Below are positions 1 to 8,621 of a stretch of 64,000 nt of DNA, piece by piece. A program made the position numbers and the translations under genes. The notes beneath the pieces were generated by a model that worked only from the letters and a program-made list of their open reading frames with translations, made no database searches and was not told where the DNA came from. This DNA is from Alphaproteobacteria bacterium (GTDB lineage Bacteria > Pseudomonadota > Alphaproteobacteria > UBA2136 > UBA6156). Location: assembly GCA_027485835.1 (NCBI GenBank), contig JAIXQG010000001.1, forward strand, positions 257,902 through 321,901, read 5' to 3'. The stretch's first letter is position 1. Every line of letters begins with the position of its first letter.

Positions 1-1
1 C

Positions 2-823
2 GCTCGTGAACACGAAGACCGCGGTAACCCGAACACCATCGGTAGCCCGTCTGAGCCAGTTGAGTACACCACCAAGATTGCCCGTGTTGGCGCTTACCGT
101 GGTCTGGGCCGTGCCAACGCACGCTTTGACAGCGAAGTTAAGCAACTGGAATACGACAATGGCGAAACCAGCACCGGTACCGCCATTAACAACAGCGTGC
201 GCGACCGTACCGAGTACACCCAAACTCTGCGTCTGGGCTACCAAATCGACAGCCGCTTTGAAGCCTTTGTACGTGGCGCCGTTGACAGCCGCGTTTATGA
301 CAACAAGAACGTAGCTCGTGGCAGCCATGGTCAGACTTACGTTGCCGGTACCACCTTCGACATCAGCGGCAAGACCCGCGGTGAAGTTTATGGCGGTATG
401 ACCAGCCGTAACTACACCGGCGCCAACCGTACCGATATGGATGAACCGGTATGGGGCGGTAAGGTTACCTGGAACGCGACCGACCTGACCAGCGTTATCG
501 CCAGTGTTGACCGTACCATTGAAGAAACCACTGTTACTGGCGCTTCCGGCTTCCTGAACACCGACTACCGTGTTGGTGTTGAGCACGCCCTGACCCGCGA
601 CATCCTGCTGAAGGGTAACGTTGGCTACCTGCAAGCCGAGTACGAAGGTACCACGGTTAGCCGCGACGACGACACCTACACCGCCGGTTTGGGTCTGGAC
701 TACTACCTCGGCCGTTGCTTCAAGGCAGGTGTTGGTTACCAGTACACCAACCGCGAAAGCAACGTGGCCGGTGGCGACTACGGTCGTAACGCCGTCATGC
801 TGCGTCTGAGCGCAACTTACTAA
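2..823 (+). CDS. Outer-membrane beta-barrel protein (BBP2-like), 5' partial
   Basis: The reading frame is open from the window edge, so the start lies upstream. The visible 273 residues are alternating short strands rich in Tyr, Thr, Gly and Arg, with repeated stretches such as YRVGVEHAL and LGLDYYLGR, ending in an aromatic residue (LRLSATY). This is typical of a transmembrane beta-barrel. It resembles the putative beta-barrel porin 2 family that often stands first in alphaproteobacterial exopolysaccharide clusters, where it probably gives the polymer or its export machine an outer-membrane route. The Wza-like export gene begins 35 nt downstream on the same strand, which supports that role. 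Family is recognised by pattern; the export role is inferred. Confidence 0.75.
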   Translation, partial: AREHEDRGNPNTIGSPSEPVEYTTKIARVGAYRGLGRANARFDSEVKQLEYDNGETSTGTAINNSVRDRTEYTQTLRLGYQIDSRFEAFVRGAVDSRVYDNKNVARGSHGQTYVAGTTFDISGKTRGEVYGGMTSRNYTGANRTDMDEPVWGGKVTWNATDLTSVIASVDRTIEETTVTGASGFLNTDYRVGVEHALTRDILLKGNVGYLQAEYEGTTVSRDDDTYTAGLGLDYYLGRCFKAGVGYQYTNRESNVAGGDYGRNAVMLRLSATY

Positions 824-858
824 CACGTCACCTGTATAAGCTATAAAGGACCCCAACT

Positions 859-1551
859 ATGCGTATGAAACTACTAACGAATCTGCGTAAATTTGGGGCC
901 CTGCTTATGCTGGGCCTCGTGTTTGGTGTTGCTCAAGGTGCGTTTGCTCAAGGCCGTGATTTTTCAGACGGTTTGACGGATGCTGCCAAGGAAGCGCGTG
1001 CTTATAACCAAAGCACCAGCGAATGGGCGGACCGTCAGGCTAACACCGAAGCTGAAGCTGCCCGAGCCCTTGCCGCTGGCAAGCGCTCGGTTGTGGCTCC
1101 CGGCCAAGTTGGCCCCGGCGACAAGATCAAGCTGACGGTATTTGGCGAAGAAGACCTCTCCGGAGAGTTTGAAATCGATAACACCGGTAGTCTTGCGATT
1201 CCGCTGGTGGGCGAGATAAACGTCCGTGGGCTTACCCCGCGTGAAGTTGAGCGTAAAGTGGCCCATGTGCTGGACAGCGGTTACCTTAAGAACCCCCGTG
1301 TGAACATTGAAGTGCTGAACTTCCGTCCGTTCTTCATTCTGGGTGAGGTTAACAAGCCGGGTAGCTACCCGTATGCCAACGAGATGACTGTTATCAACGC
1401 GGTTGCCTTGGGCGGCGGTTACACCACCCGTGCCAAGACCGGCCAGATCATTGTCCGCCGTGCTGCCACCCCCGATAAGGAAGAGTGGATTGGCGAAGAT
1501 GCCTTGGTTTACCCGGGTGATGTACTCCGTGTGGATGAGCGCTTCTTCTAG
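859..1551 (+). CDS. Polysaccharide export protein, Wza/GumB-like
   Basis: A 230-residue secreted protein with an N-terminal signal peptide (cut near residue 31, after GAFA). No lipobox cysteine is visible, unlike classical Wza. Residues about 80-155 form a poly-export domain (PGDKIKLTVFGEEDLSG, then LVGEINVRGLTPREVE). An SLBB segment follows (FILGEVNKPGSYPY, residues about 158-175). The protein should form a periplasmic/outer-membrane exit channel for exopolysaccharide together with the kinase/co-polymerase encoded next. A purine-rich RBS (AAAGGA) precedes the ATG at a useful distance. A strong terminator directly follows, so the barrel and export genes may form their own transcript. Confidence 0.88.
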   Translation: MRMKLLTNLRKFGALLMLGLVFGVAQGAFAQGRDFSDGLTDAAKEARAYNQSTSEWADRQANTEAEAARALAAGKRSVVAPGQVGPGDKIKLTVFGEEDLSGEFEIDNTGSLAIPLVGEINVRGLTPREVERKVAHVLDSGYLKNPRVNIEVLNFRPFFILGEVNKPGSYPYANEMTVINAVALGGGYTTRAKTGQIIVRRAATPDKEEWIGEDALVYPGDVLRVDERFF

Positions 1552-1572
1552 TGTTTTACCTCTAAGTGATTG

Positions 1573-1596
1573 AAAAGCCGCGAAAGCGGCTTTTTT
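1573..1596 (+). terminator. Intrinsic terminator after the export gene
   Basis: A perfect 9-bp stem (AAAAGCCGC / GCGGCTTTT) closes a GAAA tetraloop and runs into a T tract. It lies 21 nt after the export gene stop. Confidence 0.9.
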
Positions 1597-1659
1597 GTGC
1601 TGTCACCACCAGATTGTGTACTTTTTTTGTGAAAATTGCGCTTTTCCGCCGTTTGCCCC

Positions 1660-1688
1660 TTGACCCTTTGGCCCCCCTATCCTATTGA
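1660..1688 (+). promoter_or_regulatory. Candidate sigma-70 promoter of the kinase gene
   Basis: TTGACC (-35) and TATTGA (-10) are separated by 17 nt and lie about 30 nt upstream of the kinase start, just after the terminator of the previous gene. Only the pattern supports it. Confidence 0.4.
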
Positions 1689-1716
1689 ATTTTCCATAAC
1701 GTAAGGACCCTTGATA

Positions 1717-3939
1717 ATGAATACGGCCCAACGCACTGTGTGGAGTGATTTTGTTTACGCCACGCGCAGTCAGTTCTCTACCCACATGCAAGGCGTGGAC
1801 TGGAGCATGAATAGCACCCTATCGATGATTCATCGCCGCTGGATGGTACTGGTTGCCAGTATCGTTCTGGCCATGGGTTTGGCTATCGCGCTTTTGTTTG
1901 TCATCCAGCCCCAGTACACCGCTCAGGCGCTGATGCAGATCAACACCCGTTCCGAGCAGGTGACCAAGGTTGAGGATGTAGTGAGCAGCCTCGCCTCCAC
2001 CGATGCGGCTATCCGTACCGAAGTGGACGTGCTGACGTCGCGTAAGTTGGCCGCGCGTGTCATCAACAAGCTGAATTTGCAAGATGAACTGATCCATCAG
2101 GGTAGTTTCTTCAGCTACTTGAAGTCGGCCATCAAGCTGATGATTATGCCGGTTGCCGAGCAAAATGCCGAGAAGGATCTTGTGGAAGATGCCCGTATGT
2201 CGTCGGCTATCAACGCCTTATTGAAAAATCTGGAAGTGAGCCAGACGCCGCGCAGTTACTCGATCAAGCTGTCTTATACGTCTCCTGACCGTGAAATGTC
2301 GGCTACCGTACTGAATACGTTGATGGATGAATACCTCAACAACCAGTTGGAAGAGCGTTTTGAGGCTACCCGCCGTGCGAGTGCATGGATGGATGACCGC
2401 CTGAGCAAGATGCAAAAGCAGGTACAGGCGAGCGACATTGCCGTGCAGAAGTTCCGTGAGGCTAACAACCTGACCTCTGCCAAGGGTGTACTGCTGAGTG
2501 AGCAGCAACTGAGCGAACTGAACAGCCAATTGATTTTGGCCCGTACCGAGCTGGCTGAAGTTCAAGCCAAGAACAACCAAGCTCGCCGTTTGCAGCAAAG
2601 TGGCCGTGGGATTGAATCCGCCGCTGAAGTGCTGAACAACAGCCTGATTTCGAGCCTGCGTCAGCAAGAAACCGAAGTACGTCGCGAAATGGCCGAACTG
2701 GCCAGCCGCTATGGCGAAAAGCACCCCCGCATGATTACCGTGCGTAACCAGTTGGGTGACCTGCGCCGCAAGATCAATGAAGAAATCACCAAAATTCAGG
2801 GCAGCCTTGAGAACAACGTGGCTGTGTCTCAGGCCCGTGTGAACACCCTGCAAGAGCAGCTAACCACCTTGGAAAGCAAGACCTACCTTGGCAACGATGC
2901 CAGCGTACGTCTGGCCGAGCTGGAGCGTCAGGCCGAAGCAAGCCGCACCTTGTACGAGAGCTTCTTGGCCCGTAGCAAAGAGCTGGCCCAAATGGACTTT
3001 GCGCAGACCGATGCGCGTATCATTTCTTCTGCTGAATTGCCGCTGGGGCCGAGCTCTCCGAACAAGCCGTTGTTCCTGGCCATCGCTTTCATCATCGGTG
3101 CCGCCATCGGTGTCGGTCTGATGTTCCTGCTGGAACTGCTGGACTCCGGCTTCCGTACCAGCAACCAGATGGAGCAAGACCTTAACACGCCGCTGCTGGG
3201 TGTGCTGGGTGAGCTGCCGCAGGAAGACAGCGAGGCCGGTAACCTTGCCAACTATGTGGTGATGAAGCCGACCTCGGCCTTTACCGAAGGTTTGCGTGCC
3301 GTGCGTACCGCGATGCAGTTCTCCAACCCCGATAAGCCAGCGCAGGTTGTGCTTATCAGTAGCAGTATTCCGGAAGAAGGTAAGAGCCTGTTCTCTATCA
3401 GCCTTGCCCAACTGACGGCCCAAAGCGGTAAGCGCGTATTGCTGGTGGACGCCGATATGCGCCGCCCGAGCGTTTCGAATCAGCTGGGCCTGAAGCCGAA
3501 GGCCGGTTTGGCCGAGCTGCTGGTGGCACAGGTGAAGATGAAGGATGTTGTCCATACCCTCACCGAAACCAAGCTGGATGTAATTCCGAGCCTGCCGAAC
3601 AGCCAGTTCTCGCAAGAGTTGCTGGGCAGCCAGAAGATGCGCGACCTGTTGGCCGACTGGCGCAAGACTTACGATATGATCGTGATTGATAGCCCGCCGG
3701 TAATGGCTGTGAGCGATGCGATTACCCTTTCCGGTCTCGCTGACTCTATGCTGTTCATGGTTCGCTGGGGTAGCACGCCGCGTGCCTTGGCTGCCAACGC
3801 CATCAAGCTGCTGCGCAGCACCCACGCCCCGCTGACCGGTACCGTGATGACCCGTGTAGACCTGAACCGTCAGGCCAGCTACACCAATGGTGATTACGGC
3901 TACTACCACGGCAAATACAAAGGCTACTACACGGAATAG
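1717..3939 (+). CDS. Polysaccharide co-polymerase / BY-type tyrosine autokinase (Wzc-like)
   Basis: The ATG at 1717 is preferred over the TTG at 1711 because the RBS GTAAGGA lies 9 nt before it. The 740-residue product has a Wzz domain between two membrane segments (about 45-65 and 449-475) with a long coiled coil between them. A cytoplasmic BY-kinase domain follows: Walker A variant SSSIPEEGKS, Walker A' LLVDADMRRP and Walker B MIVIDSPPV. The last 25 residues hold seven tyrosines (YTNGDYGYYHGKYKGYYTE), the usual autophosphorylation cluster. It sets polymer length and couples synthesis to export; cycling of tyrosine phosphorylation is known to be needed in this family. The phosphatase-like gene 13 nt downstream is a candidate regulator. 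Confidence 0.92.
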   Translation: MNTAQRTVWSDFVYATRSQFSTHMQGVDWSMNSTLSMIHRRWMVLVASIVLAMGLAIALLFVIQPQYTAQALMQINTRSEQVTKVEDVVSSLASTDAAIRTEVDVLTSRKLAARVINKLNLQDELIHQGSFFSYLKSAIKLMIMPVAEQNAEKDLVEDARMSSAINALLKNLEVSQTPRSYSIKLSYTSPDREMSATVLNTLMDEYLNNQLEERFEATRRASAWMDDRLSKMQKQVQASDIAVQKFREANNLTSAKGVLLSEQQLSELNSQLILARTELAEVQAKNNQARRLQQSGRGIESAAEVLNNSLISSLRQQETEVRREMAELASRYGEKHPRMITVRNQLGDLRRKINEEITKIQGSLENNVAVSQARVNTLQEQLTTLESKTYLGNDASVRLAELERQAEASRTLYESFLARSKELAQMDFAQTDARIISSAELPLGPSSPNKPLFLAIAFIIGAAIGVGLMFLLELLDSGFRTSNQMEQDLNTPLLGVLGELPQEDSEAGNLANYVVMKPTSAFTEGLRAVRTAMQFSNPDKPAQVVLISSSIPEEGKSLFSISLAQLTAQSGKRVLLVDADMRRPSVSNQLGLKPKAGLAELLVAQVKMKDVVHTLTETKLDVIPSLPNSQFSQELLGSQKMRDLLADWRKTYDMIVIDSPPVMAVSDAITLSGLADSMLFMVRWGSTPRALAANAIKLLRSTHAPLTGTVMTRVDLNRQASYTNGDYGYYHGKYKGYYTE

Positions 3940-3952
3940 GTGAGGATAGACC

Positions 3953-4738
3953 ATGATTTCCCGCCTCACCGGGTTCCTTACCAAGCGCCGATCCGAAGAG
4001 GATCGGCGTTTTGGTGCGGTTATTCCGGAAGGTGAACGCGTATACGCGATTGGGGATATTCATGGCCGTGCCGACCTGCTGGCCGACCTGCTGGTCCAGA
4101 TTAAGGCTGATGCTAAGGACTACACTGGCCGCATCACGTTTGTAGGCATGGGCGACTATATTGACCGCGGGCCGCAGAGTAAGCAGGTGGTAGACCTGTT
4201 AACCGCCCTGCCCCCGGCTTGGCACACGGTGTTTTTATGCGGTAACCACGAACAGGCGATGCTCGACTTTCTGGCCGACCCGACACGCAGCGAATGGCTC
4301 TCGTGGGGTGGTTTGGAGGCTCTTGCCAGTTACGATATCCAGCCGTTTGGCGCCCGTGGCATCCGGCAAACCGATGCCATAGCGGCAGAACTGGCATTCG
4401 CTTTAACTGAGACCGGCCATGATAGCTTTTACAAAGCCATGGTTATGCGTTATGTTTTAGGCGGTTATGCATTTGTTCATGCCGGAGTGCGCCCGAGGGT
4501 GTCTTTGGAGAACCAATTGCCGAGTGACCTGCTGTTCATTCGCGAGGACTTTATGGGACGCCCGCACGGGTTACCGTATCGCGTGGTCTTCGGGCATACC
4601 ATATTGCCGGAGGTATTGCTGACTGAGGACCGCATCGGGCTGGATACCGGAGCGTTCCAGAGCGGGGTACTCAGTGCCGTTGCACTGGAAAGCGAGACGG
4701 TACGTGTGTTACAGACTACCAATGCCCAAGTTTCTTAA
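3953..4738 (+). CDS. Metallophosphoesterase, PP1/PP2A-like Ser/Thr phosphatase family
   Basis: A 261-residue cytoplasmic protein with the PPP-family metal motifs in order: GDIHGR (about 34-39), GDYIDRG (about 72-78) and GNHE (about 104), then a later HAG motif. The RBS TGAGGA stands 6 nt before the ATG, and no other in-frame start exists before the first motif. Its place between the tyrosine kinase and the glycosyl-phosphate transferase suggests a role in controlling polysaccharide synthesis. Whether it acts on phosphoproteins or a small phosphorylated compound cannot be told. A strong terminator-shaped hairpin lies inside its first 20 codons. Confidence 0.85.
   Translation: MISRLTGFLTKRRSEEDRRFGAVIPEGERVYAIGDIHGRADLLADLLVQIKADAKDYTGRITFVGMGDYIDRGPQSKQVVDLLTALPPAWHTVFLCGNHEQAMLDFLADPTRSEWLSWGGLEALASYDIQPFGARGIRQTDAIAAELAFALTETGHDSFYKAMVMRYVLGGYAFVHAGVRPRVSLENQLPSDLLFIREDFMGRPHGLPYRVVFGHTILPEVLLTEDRIGLDTGAFQSGVLSAVALESETVRVLQTTNAQVS
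3986..4012 (+). promoter_or_regulatory. Terminator-like hairpin inside the phosphatase start
   Basis: A 9-bp perfect stem (CGCCGATCC / GGATCGGCG) with a 5-nt loop is followed by TTTT, at codons 12-20 of the phosphatase. It encodes the charged stretch KRRSEEDRRF. It could attenuate transcription into the distal operon or be chance. Confidence 0.4.
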
Positions 4739-4762
4739 AACCTAACAACTAAGCCTGACGCC

Positions 4763-6229
4763 ATGCCCTCCAAACTCAAACGCTCTCTTAAGTCTATCAA
4801 GCCGAACTCCATCGTGATGTTCTTGGGCGATACCGTGGCCCTTGGTCTGGCCTTTTTACTGGGTTACATGCTGTCGGACCAAGCCTCGCTGCTGCTCGAC
4901 CGTACGTATCAGCCGTTTGATGAGGGTTTTGGCAAATGGCTGGCGGTGTTTACCGTGGCGATTGTGACCTCGCAAACCCTCTACCTAAGCCAAGGGCACT
5001 ACACCCAGCGCACGCCTTGGTGGGAGCAGGTGAAGTTCATGCTGCGCGTGAACGTGATTCTGTTTTTGATTGCCGCAAGCGTGTTTTATAGCCTCAAGGT
5101 GCCCTTCTCTCGCCTGTGGGTGTTGATGAGCTTTGCATTCGCCTTACCGCTGCTGATGATTGGCCGCCTTGTTGTGCGGATGGTACTGCTGAAGATGAAG
5201 CGCTGGGCGGTGGATGTGACGCTTATTGGCGGGCCGCAGAACGTGCTCGAGTCGCTGTTCGCGCTGAACTCTGACAGCTATAACACCTACAACGTGCGCA
5301 GCATTGGCTTGCTTGGCACCACCAACCTGCTTGCGAAGGCCGACCTGCCCGACCGCCAGAAGAACTGCACGCAGAGCTTGATTTCGGCCGACAAGCTGGA
5401 AGGATATATTCGGGATAGCAAGTGCGACATCTTCATTTTCGCGCCGGATGAAACCACCCGTTTGGACATGCAGAGCCTGACGCGTATTGTGCACCAGAAG
5501 CGTCGCCAGATCGGGTTTGTGCCTTCTCTGACGGGGATGTCCCTCTATGGTATGGATGTGCAGCACTTCTTTGGGTCTCACACCGTATTGCTGCGCCCCA
5601 AGCGCCATGTGGAAAAGATTATCAACCGGATTTTCAAGCGTGCGCTGGACGTTGTTGGTGCCATTTGCGGGCTTATGGTGCTGGCGATACCGATGGCGAT
5701 TATCGGTTGGTACATCCGCCGCGATGGTGGCCCCGTATTGTATTACCAAATGCGCGTGGGCATGCACGGCAAGCCCTTTAAGTGCTGGAAGCTGCGCAGC
5801 ATGGTAGCCAATGCCGAAGAGGTACTGCAAACCCTGCTGGCCAATGATCCGCAGGCCCGCAAGGAATGGGACACCGACTTCAAGCTTAAGAACGACCCGC
5901 GGATTACGCGTATCGGCCATTTCATCCGCAAGACCAGCTTTGATGAGCTGCCGCAGCTGTTCAATGTTCTGAAGGGCGAAATGAGCCTTGTAGGTCCCCG
6001 CCCGATTGTCGCCAAAGAGCTGGATTACTACGGCAAGCACCAAGACGATTACCTGGCTGCCAAACCCGGCCTTACTGGCCTCTGGCAAGTCAGCGGCCGT
6101 AACGATACGAGCTATGCCTACCGCGTTTACTTGGACAGCTGGTACGTGACCCACTGGAGCTTGTGGACCGATATCGTGATCATCTTCAAAACCGTGGGGA
6201 TTTTGGTGAGCCGTAAGGGTGCTTACTAA
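4763..6229 (+). CDS. Undecaprenyl-phosphate glycosyl-1-phosphate transferase (WbaP/ExoY family)
   Basis: A 488-residue membrane enzyme with several N-terminal membrane segments, a middle CoA-binding-like region, and a C-terminal bacterial sugar transferase domain from about residue 287. That domain shows a membrane re-entrant segment (RALDVVGAICGLMVLAIP), then KLRSM, DELPQLFNVLKGEMSLVGPRP and GLTGLWQVSGRN, the conserved marks of the polyprenyl glycosylphosphotransferase family. It transfers the first sugar-1-phosphate to undecaprenyl phosphate and so starts each repeat unit on the inner membrane. The sugar is not predictable. It ends the exopolysaccharide operon and is followed by a terminator. 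Confidence 0.92.
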   Translation: MPSKLKRSLKSIKPNSIVMFLGDTVALGLAFLLGYMLSDQASLLLDRTYQPFDEGFGKWLAVFTVAIVTSQTLYLSQGHYTQRTPWWEQVKFMLRVNVILFLIAASVFYSLKVPFSRLWVLMSFAFALPLLMIGRLVVRMVLLKMKRWAVDVTLIGGPQNVLESLFALNSDSYNTYNVRSIGLLGTTNLLAKADLPDRQKNCTQSLISADKLEGYIRDSKCDIFIFAPDETTRLDMQSLTRIVHQKRRQIGFVPSLTGMSLYGMDVQHFFGSHTVLLRPKRHVEKIINRIFKRALDVVGAICGLMVLAIPMAIIGWYIRRDGGPVLYYQMRVGMHGKPFKCWKLRSMVANAEEVLQTLLANDPQARKEWDTDFKLKNDPRITRIGHFIRKTSFDELPQLFNVLKGEMSLVGPRPIVAKELDYYGKHQDDYLAAKPGLTGLWQVSGRNDTSYAYRVYLDSWYVTHWSLWTDIVIIFKTVGILVSRKGAY

Positions 6230-6257
6230 GCTTAGGCTTTACCATCCGCCTACCTTT

Positions 6258-6285
6258 AAAAGCCCGCTTTTACAGCGGGCTTTTT
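6258..6285 (+). terminator. Intrinsic terminator of the exopolysaccharide operon
   Basis: Stem AGCCCGCT / AGCGGGCT, extended by AAA/TTT, around a 5-nt loop and followed by five T. Confidence 0.9.
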
Positions 6286-6363
6286 GTATGGGCGGGAACT
6301 AACGGCATCGGCTCGCATTGATAGCTTACTTCTTTAACAATAACTTATAAAGGATACGCTCCC

Positions 6364-7254
6364 ATGGCCCGTATTACCCTTCCTACTTCCGGCGGCACGT
6401 TTGGTGCCGCGCCGACGATTAATGTCTTTGAGGATGCTTTGACAATGCCTTCGGCCATAAGTTGGCGCTCGGTGTTGGCGGGTGTTGTGGTGGCGTTGTC
6501 GGTATCGGTGATTCTGAACCTTCTCGGTATGGCGATTGGTTTTAGTACGATTGACCCTGCTACGGGCGATACACCCAGTGTTATGGCCATTAGCATTTGG
6601 GCTGCAATTTGGTATGTGATGACCGCGATTGCCGCCGCATTTGCCGGTGGTTGGGTGGCGTCTTTGCTTTCTAACCGCCAGTACGGCAGCTTGGGCGGCT
6701 GGCATGGTTTGGTAACGTGGGCGGTCAGTACGCTGCTGATGGTTTACTTAGTAAGCGCTGCTATGGGTGGCTTGGTAGGTAGTACCTTGAATGCCGCCGG
6801 TGGTGCCCTGCAAACTGCAGCCGTGGCCGCTGCCCCTGCTGCGCATGATGCTGACCCGCTGGATGCACTGGATGCCCGTGTGAGCGCGTATTCTAGCAAC
6901 GATGCGCGTGCACTTTCGGAAGTGACCAGTCAGAACATTCGCGCCATTATTTATGGTGAGCCGGTGGATGTAGACCAACTACGTGCCCAAGCGGTGGCGG
7001 CCACCATGCGTGCCAATAATATGACCGAAGAGCAGGCCCGTGTTTATGTTGCCCAGCTTGAGCAAGATTACCGTGTTGCCGCCGAGCGTCTTAAGGTGAA
7101 GGCGGCGGAAGCCGCTGAGGCGACCTCGAAAGGCATTGCCCGTGTGTCTCTGCTGACGGCGCTTACCTTGGTGTTTAGTGCGTTGGCCGGTTGGATGGGC
7201 GGAAATGCAGTAACCACCTTGCGTCGTCCGGTTGTTGTACGCGAGCAAATGTAA
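6364..7254 (+). CDS. Integral membrane protein of unknown function (PhnA-like/YrzE-like)
   Basis: A 296-residue protein with an N-terminal block of four or so membrane segments (ISWRSVLAGVVVALSVSVIL, then WAAIWYVMTAIAAAFAGGW and others). A long hydrophilic, Ala/Glu-rich middle is probably helical (about residues 160-260). A last membrane segment (LTALTLVFSALAGWMGG) closes it. The opening WRSVLAGVVVAL pattern is common in small uncharacterised alphaproteobacterial membrane proteins sometimes named PhnA-like. It is single, between two terminators, so it gives no context clue. Confidence 0.65.
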   Translation: MARITLPTSGGTFGAAPTINVFEDALTMPSAISWRSVLAGVVVALSVSVILNLLGMAIGFSTIDPATGDTPSVMAISIWAAIWYVMTAIAAAFAGGWVASLLSNRQYGSLGGWHGLVTWAVSTLLMVYLVSAAMGGLVGSTLNAAGGALQTAAVAAAPAAHDADPLDALDARVSAYSSNDARALSEVTSQNIRAIIYGEPVDVDQLRAQAVAATMRANNMTEEQARVYVAQLEQDYRVAAERLKVKAAEAAEATSKGIARVSLLTALTLVFSALAGWMGGNAVTTLRRPVVVREQM

Positions 7255-7271
7255 CTTAGATGGCTGCTAGC

Positions 7272-7298
7272 AAAGTGCACCTTGGGGTGCACTTTTTT
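7272..7298 (+). terminator. Intrinsic terminator
   Basis: Stem AGTGCACC / GGTGCACT around a TTGG loop, with AA upstream and six T downstream. Confidence 0.88.
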
Positions 7299-7373
7299 CT
7301 CTATAAGAAGCTTCCCATAGCCTGTACTTCTTGTTAAATTGATATGAGAACATTAATCAAAACGAAGCGGGAT

Positions 7374-8618
7374 ATGGATATAGCTGCGAAACTGGCGATC
7401 CTCTCGGACGCCGCCAAGTACGATGCCAGCTGCGCCAGTGGCGGCGGCAAGGGCGATGGTTTGAAGACGGCTAAGAATGGTGGGATAGGTGATACGCGCA
7501 CCAGCGGCATTTGCCATAGCTATACGCCGGATGGGCGGTGTGTCTCGCTGCTGAAGATTCTGCTGACCAACTTTTGCATCTTTGACTGTAAGTATTGTGT
7601 GAACCGCGTTTCCTCTGACACCCCCCGTGCGCGCTTTAGTGTTGCCGAGGTTGTGAACCTGACGATGGACTTTTACCGGCGCAATTACATTGAGGGATTG
7701 TTTTTGAGTTCGGGGATCATCCGGAACTCGGACTACACGATGGAGCAGTTGATCGCGGTGGCGAAGAGCCTGCGGAATGACCATGGGTTTGGCGGGTATA
7801 TTCACCTGAAGACTATCCCCGGTGCCAGCAACGACTTGCTGGCGGAAGCGGGGCTGTATGCCGACCGCTTGAGTGTGAACATTGAATTGCCGACGCCGGC
7901 GGATATCAGCACGTTAGCGCCGGAGAAAAACCATGCGATGCTGGAGAAGAACATGCTGCGCATCAAGATTGAAACCGACGACAACCGCGATGCCCGCAAA
8001 ACGCTGAAGAAGGCGCCGGTGTACGCGCCCGGTGGGCAAAGCACGCAGATGATTGTGGGCGCCACCCCTACCCCTGACCGTGCGATTTTGCAGACTGCGG
8101 CACATATGTACGGCCAGTACGGGATGCGGCGGGTGTATTACTCGGCCTTTAGTCCCATCCCCCACGCGGATAACCGGTTGCCAGCGATTGCGCCGCCTTT
8201 GGTGCGGGAGCATCGGCTTTACCAAAGCGACTGGTTGCTCCGTTTTTACGGTTATAGCGTGGACGAAGTGGCTCCGCCCGAGGCGCCGGAGTTGGATTTG
8301 GCGGTAGACCCAAAGGTGAGCTGGGCGTTGCGGAATCCGCATTATTTCCCCTTAGACGTCAATAAGGCCAGCCAGCGCCAGTTATTGCGTGTGCCCGGTT
8401 TTGGCGTGTATGGGGTTAAGCGGATACTGGCGGCGCGGCGGTTTGGCAAACTGCGGTTGGCGGACTTGGTGCGGATGCGGCTTTCGCTCAGCCGGGCGAC
8501 GCCGTTTATTATTACCGCCGACAACAACCCCGATAACAAGCTGCTGGACACGCCCGACTTTGCGCAGCGGATACGCAGCCGGATTGTGCAGCCGCAACAA
8601 CTCAGTTTGGCGATTTAA
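7374..8618 (+). CDS. Putative DNA modification/repair radical SAM protein (TIGR03916-like)
   Basis: The radical SAM cluster motif CxxxCxxC is seen as NFCIFDCKYC about 75 residues in. The C-terminus carries a helix-hairpin-helix-like stretch (RQLLRVPGFGVYGVKRIL), which suggests DNA contact. I prefer the ATG at 7374 (family-like start MDIAAKLAIL, with a GCGGGA purine run before it) over the ATG at 7344. This family is known as a partner of the protein encoded 3 nt downstream, and the two form an operon presumed to act on DNA bases. The exact reaction is unknown. Confidence 0.85.
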   Translation: MDIAAKLAILSDAAKYDASCASGGGKGDGLKTAKNGGIGDTRTSGICHSYTPDGRCVSLLKILLTNFCIFDCKYCVNRVSSDTPRARFSVAEVVNLTMDFYRRNYIEGLFLSSGIIRNSDYTMEQLIAVAKSLRNDHGFGGYIHLKTIPGASNDLLAEAGLYADRLSVNIELPTPADISTLAPEKNHAMLEKNMLRIKIETDDNRDARKTLKKAPVYAPGGQSTQMIVGATPTPDRAILQTAAHMYGQYGMRRVYYSAFSPIPHADNRLPAIAPPLVREHRLYQSDWLLRFYGYSVDEVAPPEAPELDLAVDPKVSWALRNPHYFPLDVNKASQRQLLRVPGFGVYGVKRILAARRFGKLRLADLVRMRLSLSRATPFIITADNNPDNKLLDTPDFAQRIRSRIVQPQQLSLAI

Positions 8619-8621
8619 GCG

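Noticed and set aside
2860..3984. Minus-strand ORF opposite the tyrosine kinase
   Set aside because: Shadow; low-complexity His/Gln/Arg composition and no RBS.
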